A stretch of 64,000 bases of DNA from Podospora pseudoanserina (taxonomy: Eukaryota; Ascomycota; Sordariomycetes; Sordariales; Podosporaceae). The stretch lies in contig NC_085920.1 of NCBI RefSeq assembly GCF_035222485.1, positions 2,232,001 through 2,296,000 of the forward strand, read 5' to 3'. Made by a program: the position numbers and the translations under genes. The notes under the pieces were generated by a model. That model ran no database searches and had not been told where the DNA came from. It saw nothing but the letters and a program-made list of their open reading frames with translations. Shown piece by piece: positions 44,010-56,110 of the stretch (its first letter is position 1; each line of letters opens with the position of its first letter).

Positions 44010-45974
44010 TCAAAACACCCCATCGGCAGCATCTTTACTCCACTTCCCAGCGATTTTGGCAATTTGTTTTTGCACCCTTTTCGCAACCACATCTCTCAAC
44101 TCCGTCTTGGGCTTGACATACGGCTTCACCGTCTCCCTCACCTTCGTCTTTTGCTCAAAATCATACGCCAGCCCAATCAGTTTCTCCTCGCTGAAACCCT
44201 CACCAACAAAACTGATACCAAAGGGCAAATTCCCTGCCCAACGCACCAAATCTCCACGTTGGTCCTTTTCCTCAACCACACTTCCATCATTCGGCAGTTT
44301 CCCCATCGGCACCGTCACAACTGGCGTTCCCAGCATCGCCGGCATGGTAGCGGACCACCAGGTCGGGATAACCAAGGCGTCCAGCGAATGGTTTTTGAGC
44401 GCTCCCAAAATTCCCTGCGGGCCAGCGGCATAGATCTGGGCAGAGTAATTACCCCAGAAGTAAGGCGAGTCGTTTCCGTGGCCGGTATTGGTCAAAACAC
44501 CCTCCCAGCGAGCGACATCTCGGTCGGGATAGTGCTCCAGGTGTCCGTGAGCTTTTGTCCAGTCTATCAGAGATTGAAGGTCGGTGAGATTGGCTGGATT
44601 GCTGGTCAACGAGGCAAAGTATCTTGGGAGTGCGGAGATGAATTCGGCGTTTACGACGTGCATTTGATATGGGCCAAGGTTCATCAGGACCTGACCGGGC
44701 AAGTACAGGTCGTCGATTATCGTTGCGTTGGCTTCTCGCAGGACGCCAAGGGCGGTGTTGAAACTCGAGACAATGTATTGGAATGATTGCGGCAGAGGGC
44801 TTGGGATCAGATTTCTTGGGATGCCGATTCGTTTACCTGACAAGGAGCCGAGTTGGCAGGCGGAGACGTAATCAGGGAGCGTTTCGAAGGGAATAGAACT
44901 CGTGTAATTGTCTTTTGAGTCTTTTCCGGCTATGGCAGCGAGGAGGTATGCGGCGTCCTTGACCGTCCTGGCCATGGGCCCTATGGTGTCCTGGCGTTCA
45001 CTGATAGGCACGACAAGGTGGCGGGAGGTCAGGCCTACAGTCGGCTTGATGCCAACAAGGTTGTTCATCTGAGCCGGGGCGATGATTGAACCATGGGTTT
45101 CAGTCCCCAGGGAGGCAGCTGCCAAACCAATGGAAATGGCCACACCGCTGCCGGAGGAGGAACCAACGGGATCTTGTTTTGGGAAATAAGCCCCTTCTGT
45201 TTGCCCACCGGTCGAAGACCACCCATTGCTCGAGTTGAAACTTCTAAAGTTGGCCCATTGGGACATGTTGGCTTTCCCCAGTATCACCGCACCTGCTTTC
45301 CGGAGTTTGGCCACCACGGTGCTGTCCTCTGGCACTTTTGCTCCAACAAGGGCGTATGACCCGGCGGTATTTTCCATCTTGTCAAAAGTCCCAATACTAT
45401 CCTTCAATAGAATCGGGATACCGTGAAGAGGTCCCTTTTTGTCGCCCGCCGCCCGAGCAGCGTCCAGGTCTGCCGCAATGGACAAGGCATCGGGATTAAT
45501 CTGTGTGACCGCCTTGAGTGTCGAATTAACCTCGTTGATCCGTGCGATGTAGGCGTTCACCAAGTCAACCGTAGTAAATAGACCCGAATCCAACCCCTTG
45601 ATCAAATCCGGAATCTCCGCGTTGAGAAGTGAAGGGAATTTTTTGCCTCCTCCGTTTGAACAAGAAGGCGTAGCACAACTCTGCTGAACCCAGAGAAGTG
45701 TCAAAACAAGAGCGAGCAGCTCGTCAACGGACGCAAGCATGTTGCTGATCTTCCCGAGAGCTTCGAGGTCGTGTATTGCGTTTTGCAAGGTGAAAATGCA
45801 AACGAGAGAAACGAGAAGGAGGAAGAGACGGGCCTTGAAAGGGAGGAGCGTGGAGGCCTGATGTATCTTTTCTTGCTGCTGTCGTTGTTTACCCCCCGGG
45901 GTACCCAGGAGCGGTTCGACCGCTTCGGATTGACCACCCATGTCGGCGTTGGATTGGATCTCGGTGTTATTCAT
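44010..45974 (-). CDS. amidase-signature family hydrolase, N-terminally membrane-anchored or secreted
   Basis: A 654-residue open frame. The amidase core has the Ser-cisSer-Lys triad: Lys191 in GIPILLKDSIGT, the glycine/serine loop PVGSSSGSGVAI at about 269-280, and nucleophile Ser296 in GTETHGSI. Several NxS/T sites fit a secretory route. The N-terminus has two hydrophobic stretches, 48-66 and 82-97. If Met79 (MLASVDELLALVLTLLWVQQ) is the true start, the protein is simply secreted with a signal peptide. If Met1 is used it is membrane-anchored. The substrate (amide, urea or nitrile-derived) is unknown. Confidence 0.85.
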   Translation of the reverse strand: MNNTEIQSNADMGGQSEAVEPLLGTPGGKQRQQQEKIHQASTLLPFKARLFLLLVSLVCIFTLQNAIHDLEALGKISNMLASVDELLALVLTLLWVQQSCATPSCSNGGGKKFPSLLNAEIPDLIKGLDSGLFTTVDLVNAYIARINEVNSTLKAVTQINPDALSIAADLDAARAAGDKKGPLHGIPILLKDSIGTFDKMENTAGSYALVGAKVPEDSTVVAKLRKAGAVILGKANMSQWANFRSFNSSNGWSSTGGQTEGAYFPKQDPVGSSSGSGVAISIGLAAASLGTETHGSIIAPAQMNNLVGIKPTVGLTSRHLVVPISERQDTIGPMARTVKDAAYLLAAIAGKDSKDNYTSSIPFETLPDYVSACQLGSLSGKRIGIPRNLIPSPLPQSFQYIVSSFNTALGVLREANATIIDDLYLPGQVLMNLGPYQMHVVNAEFISALPRYFASLTSNPANLTDLQSLIDWTKAHGHLEHYPDRDVARWEGVLTNTGHGNDSPYFWGNYSAQIYAAGPQGILGALKNHSLDALVIPTWWSATMPAMLGTPVVTVPMGKLPNDGSVVEEKDQRGDLVRWAGNLPFGISFVGEGFSEEKLIGLAYDFEQKTKVRETVKPYVKPKTELRDVVAKRVQKQIAKIAGKWSKDAADGVF

Positions 45975-46558
45975 TGGCGATGGGTCGGTTGATCTCAGTC
46001 AGTCCTTGCTTAGAGCCAAGAGAAAGCTGCACGAATCTACCCGATTTTGTCAAAACCTGACCCTAACTAACAACTCTCTTAATCCCTCCTCCCCCACTTT
46101 CCTACAAGATAGGCAGTCGTGGCTTCCCAACTAGCGGAGACAAACGGCAGGTAACTGGCGCGGTAGTAGAGAAGTTGTGTGCTGTGTAACCAATACTCGA
46201 GGCAAGAGCTCTTAGAGGGAAGGAATCCATGGTTACATGTAACTTGGCGGGGTCCAAAAGCTGCCGTTGGTCCTTCCCGACTCTCGGGACAGGGGCCCAA
46301 AGGGAATGAAGGTTGATGTAGTATTCTGATGGTTTCCAATCGGCTGGTGACCCTACGTACCTTGCAGGTCTCTTATGCCGTTGCCTGCTAGGAACTCGCT
46401 CGCAACACAAGAGCCATACAGATGGTGTGATTCGGGACTGAAGTTATCATGATGGTGATCGCTTCAGGCATCTACACACCCCAAGCACAAGTCATGTCAT
46501 GCTTTATTCGACTGCCTATCACTATCGCTGCTCACGACTCACACAGTTGTCTAGATAT
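45975..46558. other. intergenic, amidase promoter side
   Basis: Nothing coding is supported. The DUF3433 gene ends at its left-hand stop, 46559. Confidence 0.4.
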
Positions 46559-49500
46559 TCACTTCCCCCCCGTGGTCCCAAACCCGCACCCCCCCAACCC
46601 ATGCATCCTATAGCCCTGCTCGCCCTCAGGATAATCAACCCCAACTCTCCTCTCCCCCGAAACACCAGTCATCCACCCAAACCGATACATCCTCCCCATC
46701 CTCTCTACCCTCCGATCCCTCTCCCTCCTCCCCAACATAGACAACCTCTCAAAATCCCTCAACATTGCCGAATCACACACATAGTAAATCTGACACGCCA
46801 ACGAATCCGGCGCCGCTGGCATATGGGGCCACTTGACAAGCCACATGTAGCTGATCAGAGTCAAGATAAGAACAATAAGCAGCGCAACCGTCGTCCAAGT
46901 ACATATCTCATGCGTCTGCCACGTCTGAGCCGAAGAAAATGGAATGCTCGACAGTAAAGCCGGTACAAACTTGGACAGTATCCCGGCAAAGGCAACGGCC
47001 CCAGCCATCAAATCCTTCTGACGAACCGCTCTCCACAGTCCTGTAAAGACAGTCTTGGGACAGGGCTCAAGAACCGACAGCGCTGCTGGCTGTTGTTTCT
47101 GCGCCATACGTTGGTAGATGCGCCTCTTTGAGAATGCTAGCAAGTACCACGCCGTCAGCAACGTTCGCTCTTGAAAGTTGTTAGCAGGCGGGGAGAGACT
47201 CAACTCGTAAACAAATGATCCCACATAAACGAAAGCACCACACCAAGCCCGGTAAACAACATCCTCACGCCAAACCCCTGGCTGTCCATGAACCACTCAA
47301 ACGCCGACTCCTGGAGGTCCTCATACTCGGTGAGCTCGTAGTAAAGGATAAGAATCAGTAAGCCGCAAAAGAAGGCCAAAAGCACTCCCTGGAAAGTCCG
47401 TTCCCTCCCCGGCACATGGAACGTCATTCTCCTCACAGGCAAACCACTCCTGGCCCGCCTCATCTGTCGCAAGCCAGCCCTCTCAACCGGCAGAATCATA
47501 TCACTGCCATCAATCCCACAGTTAGACCTCATCTTGGTCTTCCCGTTCTTGTGACCCCCTACCGAAACCGACGAAACAACAATCCCATAATCATCCGCCC
47601 TCTTTCCAGTCCAGCTCCCCAACTTCCCAAGCCGAAAGCTCAACCCTTCACAGTTTCTCCTCAACAACTGATCCGCCTTTGCTGAATCATCCAATCCATC
47701 CTCTGCCCTTCTTTCCATCCCCCTCATCAACACCTCCCTGGTCCTATCGACCTGCAACAACGCGCACACCCCAGCCACACTGCTCGGATCCGCCGCAGTC
47801 CCAGTCCTCCACCTGACAAGCATAAACCCCAACACCATCACCAACACAATCAACCCCCCCAGCAAACCCTCCGCCACCCTCGCCGGCACAGGAAAAACCG
47901 CCACAGTCAAAAAACAAGTACTGAGATTCACACTCAGGCAGCTCCCCCGTAGCTTCAGCCCCACCGTCTCTCCCGACACAGAGATCAGCCCTGCCACGCA
48001 TAAAACAACCAGATCGCTTATGAGGGAAATCGGATCGCCATAGCGCCATAGCAACCTCCAGCCGCTTATACGACCAGGTTGCATGACCAAAGCATCTACA
48101 CCTGCGCCAGCAGGAGGGTTGTGTTTAGTCAAAAGACGAAAAGGAAGAAGCTGCTTGATCTCAGCGTCAATCGCCTGAGCAGGGATGAGCAAGAAAATCG
48201 TAAGCAAAATAGGCAAAAAGTAAATCGTAAAGTAGCTCGCCCGATTCGGAAGCATGAGATTGGCAGCAGTGGAGTTGGGCAGGTTGGGCCATACCGGAAA
48301 GCTGGTTGCTGTTGCTGTCGGGATGCCATTGGTATCCGTGAGTGTTGTGATGACAGAGGTGGCGGGGACCTGCGTTATTGCGGTGAGTGTTGGGGAGCCA
48401 CGAGCATTCGTCAGGGTCGTGAGAGTGTTGATGAGATAGAGATCGCCGTGGAAGTCGGTTTGCGTGCTTGTTGGGACGCCATTAGAGTTTGTCAAAGTTG
48501 TTACTGCTGGAATCACCATCACCGCCGGGACACCGATGAGGATGCTGCTCGTGGACGTATGGACAATGCTTTTTATCCACATCTGACCAGACATCGTGAA
48601 CTGGGTCGTTGACTCAACGTACACGTTGACGGGTACGAGGACATATTTGACAGAGGGTTCTAGTTGATGCGGGACCGGTGACGGTACGCTCGTGGTCAAA
48701 CGTAAATCGAATGGTGTTGTGGGGTAAGAAGTAGACGTCGAAATTGAAGCTGTAGATTTACTCGGATTTTCCAAGTGCTCCGTTGATGCTGACTGGAGTT
48801 GTGTTGGTTTGAGACTGCTCCAAGATGAGGACAGAAGCGTGCTGGAGTCCCGTATAATGCCCATCTTCGTCTCCACAATCGAAGCTGGTTCTGACTGTGA
48901 GGTTTGTTTTGAGCTATGAATAAAGATGGGTGAAGTGACCGAAGCTGGCATGCCATCTGTCTTCGACTCTGAATCCGAGGTTGTTACTGGGAGCACTGCT
49001 ATGTTTGAACTCGTGACTGTTTCTGTGGCAGTTGTTTCCGAAGTTGAACTCGACTGAGACATGGATGGTTCGGACTGTAAAGTCGATGTATCAACAGACT
49101 CAAAAGTCGATTGCTTTGTACTAGTAGGCGATGGCAATAGCGTCACACTCGAAGTTGTTGATGGCTCGCCAATATTGTGTTCGCCCCAAAGGTACAGGCC
49201 CGCGCCAGGATAAAGCCGTCCCGGGAAGCGAAGCTTGACAATAAGGCGTTCCATCTGCCTCTGAACGTCCCATTCAACGTAGTAATTGAGAAAGGTCTCT
49301 GGTAATGGCTCTTCAACATCGTACCGGATACTGGTTGTCTCTTCACGCGGCTCGCCATGCCACGAGCACCGTAAGAATCGCTTCATGAAAGCATTTGGGT
49401 ACGGTATCGCTGGACCTGGCGGAGGAGCAGGGATCGTGGCTAACTGAGACTTGTACCAATCGTCGTAGCTCTTGACACATTCATCGGAAAACCAGAGACC

Positions 49501-50154
49501 AGGAATACCTTGACGAGGTGATTTCCAGCCCGGTGGCGGAGTGGTCAAAGGATCAGGTGCAATGATGACCTGGCACGCTGAGCTATTTGTTGTTATGATA
49601 ACGCCCTGGTAGTTATACATGCATTCGTTTGGCTTCTCTTCATCTGGGAATACCGCCGTCCTGGCCATTACGTTATCTGGATGGCCGTACCAGCTATTAG
49701 CCCAAGTAACGTAGGTGGTGATCACGTTGGTGTTCACATAGTAGCTGGTATGTGGGCGGGGATCTGGGGCCATTCTCTTGTTGAACTCAGCTGGAAAAGA
49801 CGTCGTTGTCGCATCCGGCATTCTTGTACTGCTTGGAGGGTCATCTTGAAGGGAGGTTTCCACCGGCAGCCCATAGAACTTCTGTCGAGCCTCGGGTGAC
49901 AATGCATTCAGGACATCAAATGCCGGCTTTGGATTTCTCGGATCAGGTATGAAGCCAAATTCTTGGGGTATCTCCGTTCGGCTGCCTTCGTGTGGGAGCG
50001 AGTGAAGCAGCCTCTCCAAGGCAATGATGAGGCCACAGAGGACAAGAACGACTGTAGCCAGAAAAGAAAATCGGAGCGGCAGGGGTTTGTAATCCGGGAT
50101 ATCATTTTCTGTATTTCGCCGACTTCGAGCTGATTTCTCTGTGGTGGCGGCCAT
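46559..50154 (-). CDS. large DUF3433-type multi-pass membrane protein
   Basis: Exon 1 (50154-47205) and exon 2 (47136-46559) give about 1175 residues. Residues 29-50 are a membrane helix (FSFLATVVLVLCGLIIALE). A luminal region of about 300 residues with conserved Cys and Trp follows, then a Ser/Thr-rich stalk of roughly residues 350-610. Then come several helices (SYFTIYFLPILLTIFLLIPA; LISDLVVLCVAGLIS) and a second helical half ending with FTGLWRAVRQKDLMAGAVAF. The repeated RLLWRYGD / GLWRAVRQKDL blocks are the DUF3433 pattern of fungal membrane proteins of unknown role. The 68-nt intron (GTTGAG...CTAG) was chosen because it keeps phase and a CTGAC branch point. A donor at 47204 with AG at 47172 would leave only about 35 nt. 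The exact junction is the weakest part. Confidence 0.75.
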
Positions 50155-51198
50155 GATGGAGGGTTCTCATCCTGTGGAAGGGTTGAGCGCTCGAAGAGAG
50201 GGCACATCTTGCTCATTGCATGCCGGGAAAAAACTATACTTAATAACGACGGCATCGTTCCGTCCTCGACAAGGTATGGCTTCCATTCCATTTTAGTCCA
50301 AGAAATTTACAGCTTCAAAAGGGCACCATGTTCTAGACGCCATCATATAGGGTCTGCGGCGCAGGCTGGATTGCCGGGTGGTATAAATTGACTTTTGTAC
50401 CACCTTGGGGGCCAACGTCCCTGGCGATGTAACTTTCGGTTGTATTGTGATAGATTCGAGCGGCATTTGAACTTGGTCCTACATTTTGCCTGGGATTAGC
50501 GAACGGTCACCAGCCCCCAACTGTTAACAGCGATCCTAACCTGTATGCCCGCTATTTTGCTCACCAGCTGGGGACTGAATTTGGTTTGGCTTTTGGGGTC
50601 ACCACTAGCTGTCCTGGCCCCCAATAGCATGTCAGGGGCTGCTGCCTGCAAACGTTTGAGGTCGATGTTGGATGCTTAGGTCCGTCGGTACTGCTGGATG
50701 TAAAGGTGAAAATGACGTGTACACCCGCTCCCCTAGAGACGGAATGTGAGCTGACTTGTGGGGGCCAGTTCTTGTTCGAAGGTGCGACTTAACAACCAAG
50801 GAGGAAAGGGTCATGGTCTCACACCTCATAGGCCAACATAGCTTGACGCCTGGAAGCCATCCCCAAAGTCACCTCTCAAATGCACCTAGGTACCTCTGGC
50901 CAGGCTCTTTGTATTAGAAAACAACTTGAGACAATCCTAGCTGAATTTCCAGGTAGCTATCTACATCTACAATCCTAACGCAAATTCTTGCTGCTGTTTT
51001 GTCTTGCTCTCTCCTCTATCTCAATCCAAACAAGGTACTTGATCACAAAACCAACACTAGCAGCAAAGTCATGCTTTACCGCGTATATAAATCAACACAA
51101 AGACCACCCAATCCTGATAGCCAACCTAGATTCTGAGGGTATTGTTATCGTAAAATATGTTCTTCTCATGGCCCGAAACGTAATAGTCGTTGCGCTGC
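50155..51198. other. 1-kb intergenic region
   Basis: Upstream of the DUF3433 gene and downstream of the protease gene. ACCTAGGTACC occurs at 50884-50894. No coding frame is supported. Confidence 0.4.
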
Positions 51199-52810
51199 CT
51201 ACAACGAGAACATCCCAGACCCAAGCATCGCAAACACCATCGTTAAGCCCACCACCGAGAGCTGTGCTGCTCCAAGAGCAGGTGGTAAACCACACGCGGC
51301 ATTCTCGGACCCGTTTACACCCGCACTGTCCGTGAAACCAGCACTGGCCGCATAAGCCGGTGTGGTGACTGACGGACGTATGGTCGCTTGACTCTGGTCT
51401 GGAGCAATAGTCGCCGAAGGGATGTGGGCGCTCAAGCTAGGGAAGGGCACAATGTTGCTTTCGGTTGAGTTGAAGTCGGTGGCAGCAAGCCCTACCTGAT
51501 TGTTGACGAGATCGTAGACAACGTACGCCGATCGGAGAAACGTGTCGCCCAGGAGATATGGAGCAGAGCTGAAGTTCTGGATCCCGAATTCGCAGGCATC
51601 CATGCCCTTGTATGGGCCAGTGTTGAAGACCGGTGCTCGGCCAGATGTGAGATCGAGGACTAGCTCATCCATCGACACATTTATTTGTGGACCACTGGGG
51701 CCGCCGAATCCAAACGAAAAATATCCCTCGCTGTTTTGCATATCGCATGGAAGAACGGCAAGCTCAAATTCAGGCGAATATAAAGCCCCAACCTCCTTCC
51801 ATACTTGCAGGGCAAGGTCAGTAGGCAAGTAAGAGAGGGTGGTGCCGGAGTCAAGAACTACAGGCATAGGGAAGGCCTTCGACGTGAGCGTATCCTGGCC
51901 GCTAGGGCTGACTGCTATCAGGGAAGTCATGGCAACAGCGAAAGAAGTGTAGAGCCCTTGCGTCGTTGGCAGTATATTGATGCGTGTAAGATCTCCTTTG
52001 TACTTTTGGGTGTCAATTCCACCAAAAAGGATGTTACCCGAGCTCGAGTCTATCACGGTCAGTAGCTGAGCACGTAGACGAGCTGCTGCGATCTGAACCC
52101 ACCTAGATCGTTGAGCCATAAACTGTACGCCACAGTGTTAATCAGTTTTTCTTTAACCATGTTGACGGGGAGGTTGGGGTAAACTGAAGCTGTCGATTGC
52201 GTGGTCCCCACGATGGCTTCATTCAACGCATAGCCAACACCAACCAGTCCATAAGCGATGTCTGTGTTGACACCAAGGCCCATAGTCATGTTCTGTAATG
52301 TTGCGCCGCCAATCTGGAAAACATCGGTGAAATAGTCACCCTTCGAGGAGCTGCCGTCGACATAGTTGATGTCAAAGTCGCCCTGTCCAACAACCTTGAA
52401 TGTGCTGGAGCGGTCGGGATTAACTGCTCAAAAGGTCAATATAATGACCGAGAAGTCAGGTCAGGGAGTCCGAGCGTACATGTTCCCAATGCGCAACCCT
52501 CAGTCCCAGATTTAGAACAGACCTTTGCCGTCGGATCCGGAACCCAGATATCGCTGCTTCCTGTGTCCAGCTGGAGCGTGAGGTCTTGACCCGGCGTTCC
52601 TAACCTGCAGGTAGCGAAATAACCTCCTCTGGCCTCCTCGTTGGTGATGATCTCCTCAAACGTCGAAGCGCGCTTCCGTACTCTGGTGTAGGTTTCTGGT
52701 GGCGGTTGTCGCCTCTGAATGCCCCATTGAACCACTCCATCCTTTTGTTGTGCCAACGTAGTCGCAGCAAACAATGCACCCGCCGCGATGATGCCAGCCC
52801 CCCTTCTCAT
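51199..52810 (-). CDS. secreted pepsin-like aspartyl protease, GPI-anchored (yapsin/OpsB-like)
   Basis: Three exons, read downward (52810-52480, 52423-52103, 52049-51199), give 500 residues. A signal peptide (RGAGIIAAGALFAATTLA) precedes a propeptide ending at KR (46-47), a likely Kex2 site. Catalytic aspartates are Asp82 (LDTGSSDIWV) and Asp284 (LDSGTTLSYLP). NYVDGSSSKGDYFTD holds the flap, and GDTFLRSAYVVYDL is a conserved late block. The tail is Ser/Thr/Ala-rich and ends with a hydrophobic segment (LSVVGLTMVFAMLGSGMFSL) preceded by small residues, a GPI-anchor signal. Family members process or shed wall proteins and secreted proteins. Every splice junction keeps phase. Confidence 0.92.
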
Positions 52811-53787
52811 GACTGCGGTTCTTGACTCCTAGCTGTGCGATATACTCGACTCGTTGTAAGAAAGATGTCCCTGGCTCTATGATCGGAATCGTGTACTGAA
52901 ATAGTCGCCAAAACAGTTGACCAGAAGAGGGAGCCGCCCAAGAAAGACACAAGCAATGGTGGTGACGCAAACGAGGCGCGCGGGTATCGATCGAGGTTGA
53001 CTGCGAATGGCTCAGGGACACAGCACAGCCCGCGGCGACACCTAGAGCCGAAACCAAGAGAGCTTAAATCGGGCCAAAATACATCGAAGGGAGCACCAAC
53101 TCGGTCTCGGGCAATGTTCGACGAGCCGGATCAGCCGGATCAGCGTTATACAGCTCCAGAAAAGGTGACTAGAAGCAGACCAGAAGAAAAAAGGGGGGAG
53201 CTCCAAGGAACACGGGCAAAAAGGCGAGCGAGTGACCGAGGTTGGCACGCAGCCATTTGATTATGTTGACTGTGACAGGACTTCGTCACCGGGAGGGAAA
53301 GCGGAAAAACGAACTTCCATTATTCAGCGTGTCAGGCCTCCCCTCGGAGCCAGGAAATCCTGGGAGGGAAGGTCGTCACTGACATCAGCTAGTCCATGAT
53401 CAAGCAACAAGAGCGAAGCAAACAAAGCCGTTCCTGGCGTCCGAAATACAGATGACGGGATGCTTCCACTTACACCGAAAAGCAGGCTTCAGTGAGGTCG
53501 GAGCTTTTTCCAGCGGTGGGAGCTCCTCCCATTTCCCAGTGAAGAATCAAGCAATCCATGGATCTCTTGGCAACAGCGGGGTACGCGGCCTTAGCGCCCC
53601 ATGACGTTGCTTGTCTGGGGAATGTGGGGTCTTTTCAGGGATGATGTCTCCGACAGGGGCATTCTTCATCAAGCTTCAACTTCAGGCACGACTCGGGAGA
53701 CATGAATGACCAAACACCTGAAGCTATAAGTACTCCTTCTGATTGACTGTTCTCAGACCCGATGAAATCTAAACAGCCTCAGCCTAT
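52811..53787. other. protease promoter region
   Basis: Purine/pyrimidine-biased sequence with no supported coding frame on either strand. Confidence 0.4.
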
Positions 53788-54147
53788 TCAGCAGTGATCA
53801 CTCTTCCCATCTCCACCGTCAACACAGCTGCTGCACTTGGCCTGGTATTTGATGTTGCCATTGCTCCCACCCGTGCAATAAAAGAGAGAATGATTCACAT
53901 AGGCCGAGGAAGTGGACTTGTCTGCCTTTTTGAGGGCTTCGATAATTTGGTTGTAGTAGTTGCCTAGGTAGGAGAGTGTCAGCGTTGAACCTGGGGAATC
54001 TGGATACCTCAAGAGGATGGGAAAGGCGATACCTCTGCGAAGAAGGACGTATCCGCAATAGTGCAAGCCGGTCTTGCAATTGGCGGCATCCACTGCAGCC
54101 GGTGCGACGACTGCGAGGGTGACGGCGAGGATGGTAGAGAGCTTCAT
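53788..54147 (-). CDS. small cysteine-rich secreted protein
   Basis: Exons 54147-54033 and 53963-53788, read downward, give 96 residues. The signal peptide is MKLSTILAVTLAVVAPAAVD. The mature chain of about 75 residues has six cysteines (NCKTGLHYC, FYC, KCSSC and a terminal HC), enough for three disulfides. The middle is an amphipathic helix (NYYNQIIEALKKADKS). The intron splits a glycine codon; retaining it would insert a hydrophobic 23-residue stretch, so splicing is favoured. Size, cysteine content and signal peptide match fungal effector-like or antimicrobial secreted peptides, but no named family is recognised. Confidence 0.75.
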   Translation of the reverse strand: MKLSTILAVTLAVVAPAAVDAANCKTGLHYCGYVLLRRGIAFPILLRYPDSPGSTLTLSYLGNYYNQIIEALKKADKSTSSAYVNHSLFYCTGGSNGNIKYQAKCSSCVDGGDGKSDHC

Positions 54148-54828
54148 TTTGCGTGATTGAGTAGTTGGGTTTGGTTTGGTTGTGAGAGTTGTGCCGTCAG
54201 TGGTTGTGATGTAATGCGACTGAGCTTGATGGACGTGTCTCCAAGCCAACATCCCTCGACAGATTTTATACTCGCAAGATCATGAAGCTTCTCTTGCAGG
54301 TGAGGCCTCGGCCTTGGTGTCACGCCGTCTTATTGGCATCAACATCAGCACAAGGTAACATCATGGTCTTTACCGAGACTCGCTCCGTGTGGAGTTGTAA
54401 CTTTTTACATGACACTAGCACAAGGCTGATGGTTCATAGTTAGGCCGATCTTGTGTTCTCAACTACAGTCTTACGGCTTTCAAAGCCTCAGCTGCAATAA
54501 ATGGACCCTGGCTGTTGCATTGTAGTATGCCTGCCGAATCCTGCCCCTTATTAGCTACCCCTTAGGGATGCCTGTTAGCGGCATGACATAACTAGATGCT
54601 ATATGGTTGGTGGACTCGTAAACACAACATACCACGCTCAAAGGCTCATGAGACCAGTGGTTCATCTCACCGGATTTCGGCACCTTCCTCCACAAAAAGG
54701 ACCTTGAAGGGCTCTTTCTAAAATACCCAAGAAATCCATCGCCAATCAAAAATACCAGTCAACTATAGGTAGTCCATGAGCTCGCTTTCCATTCATCCGT
54801 GTCTTCACTCGAGCCAACTCGGCTTACT
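54148..54828. other. intergenic, upstream of the cysteine-rich gene
   Basis: No coding frame is supported. TTTATACTCGC near 54265 on the plus strand reads GAGTATAAA on the minus strand, a TATA-like site about 120 bases upstream of the cysteine-rich gene. Confidence 0.4.
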
Positions 54829-56110
54829 CTATTCAAGCAAAAATTTCTCCAAATACCCACCGAGCACCTCCAGGGCCTCCTTCAAGACCTCGGTCTCACA
54901 CACATACCCTATTCTCACAAACCCCTTAAAGTCCCTTGCCAGCCCGAAGCACGGACTCGCTGGCATAAACAGCACCTTTGTCTTGTCTAACACATCCAAG
55001 ACAAAGTTTGGGTCATGAACCGGTACCAGGCCTCCTTTGCTGAATTGTACCAGGGCGGTTGTCCCAGCCGTAGGCTTTACCCACGAACACACTGAGTGAT
55101 ACTTCTCGACGAACTTGCTCAGAATCTCGAGGTTTGTCCGGGCAAGGTTCATGTTCCTCTCCAATAGAGGCCCGAGAACTGGCTCCGATAGAGCATAGCT
55201 CGCGACTTGATCGTCAAGCTGCGACACGCTAATGGTAGTGTAGTCCCGAGCATGAGCCACGGCTTCGATGATGCTCTCGTCGCGGGCAGCTACCCATCCT
55301 ATTCGGATGCCAGCCAGAGAGAAGGCCTTGGACATGGAGCCAGTGGCAACAGCCTTTTTGTACCCCAGGGTGAGAATGGATGGAGGGGCGGTCTGACCGT
55401 CGGGTAGGGAGTGGTAGAGAGGGTTGTAGACCTCGTCGGCGAAGACAATGATGTCCCTTTCTTTTGCGAAGGAAATGATGTCTTCAAGGACAGACTTGGG
55501 GGTGGTGCTACCCATGGGATTGTTGGGATTGTTGAGGACGATCATCTGGCCAGGGTCAGCACGGGCTGGTATCAAGGCGGTCGGGAACACACACCTTGGT
55601 GTTCTCCTTTACCAACGATTCCAAGTCCTTCACATCAGGTACATAATGATTTTCCTTCGTTAACTCCCAGAGTGACACTTCAGCCCCAAGACTTTCCGGC
55701 ACAGCGTATAGCTGTTGATACGTCGGGTAGACGCAGACAACATGGTCACCGGGTCCAACGAGGGTGTAGAACAACAGGAAGTTGGCTGCGATGGCTCCTT
55801 GGGTGATGATGATATTCTCGGCAGGAAGAGGCGATGTCACAGGCGAAGTGGCATCAGCCTGAGGGGAGGACAGGCCACGGTCCAAAAGTGAGGCAACACG
55901 CTGTCGAAGCATTTTAGAGCCGGTGATTGCACCATAGGTCAGTTTCTTGGAGGTGGAAAGTGGACTTGGGAGGTCTTTATCAGTGCAAAGCTGAACAAGG
56001 TCTTTGATGGATACCGAAGCTGCACATGTTTCGGCGATGTTCAAGACACCAGGTGTGTTTTCAAGCCTGTTCATCCATTGCTCGACTTCGAAGGGTTGAA
56101 TCTTGACCAT
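54829..56110 (-). CDS. PLP-dependent class I/II aminotransferase
   Basis: Exons 56110-55595 and 55545-54829, read downward, give 410 residues. Fold-type I landmarks are LTYGAITGSKMLRQRVASLL, IITQGAIAANFLLFY (cofactor phosphate loop), VLNNPNNPMGS, FADEVYNPLYHS with the Asp and Tyr that contact PLP, and Lys245 in TGSMSKAFSLAGIRIGW, the Schiff-base lysine. The C-terminus has FKGFVRIGYVCE with the carboxylate-binding arginine. Fungal relatives are annotated variously as aspartate or kynurenine-type or capreomycidine-synthase-like aminotransferases; the amino-acid substrate is not predictable. There is no targeting peptide. The intron is phase 0. Confidence 0.9.
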
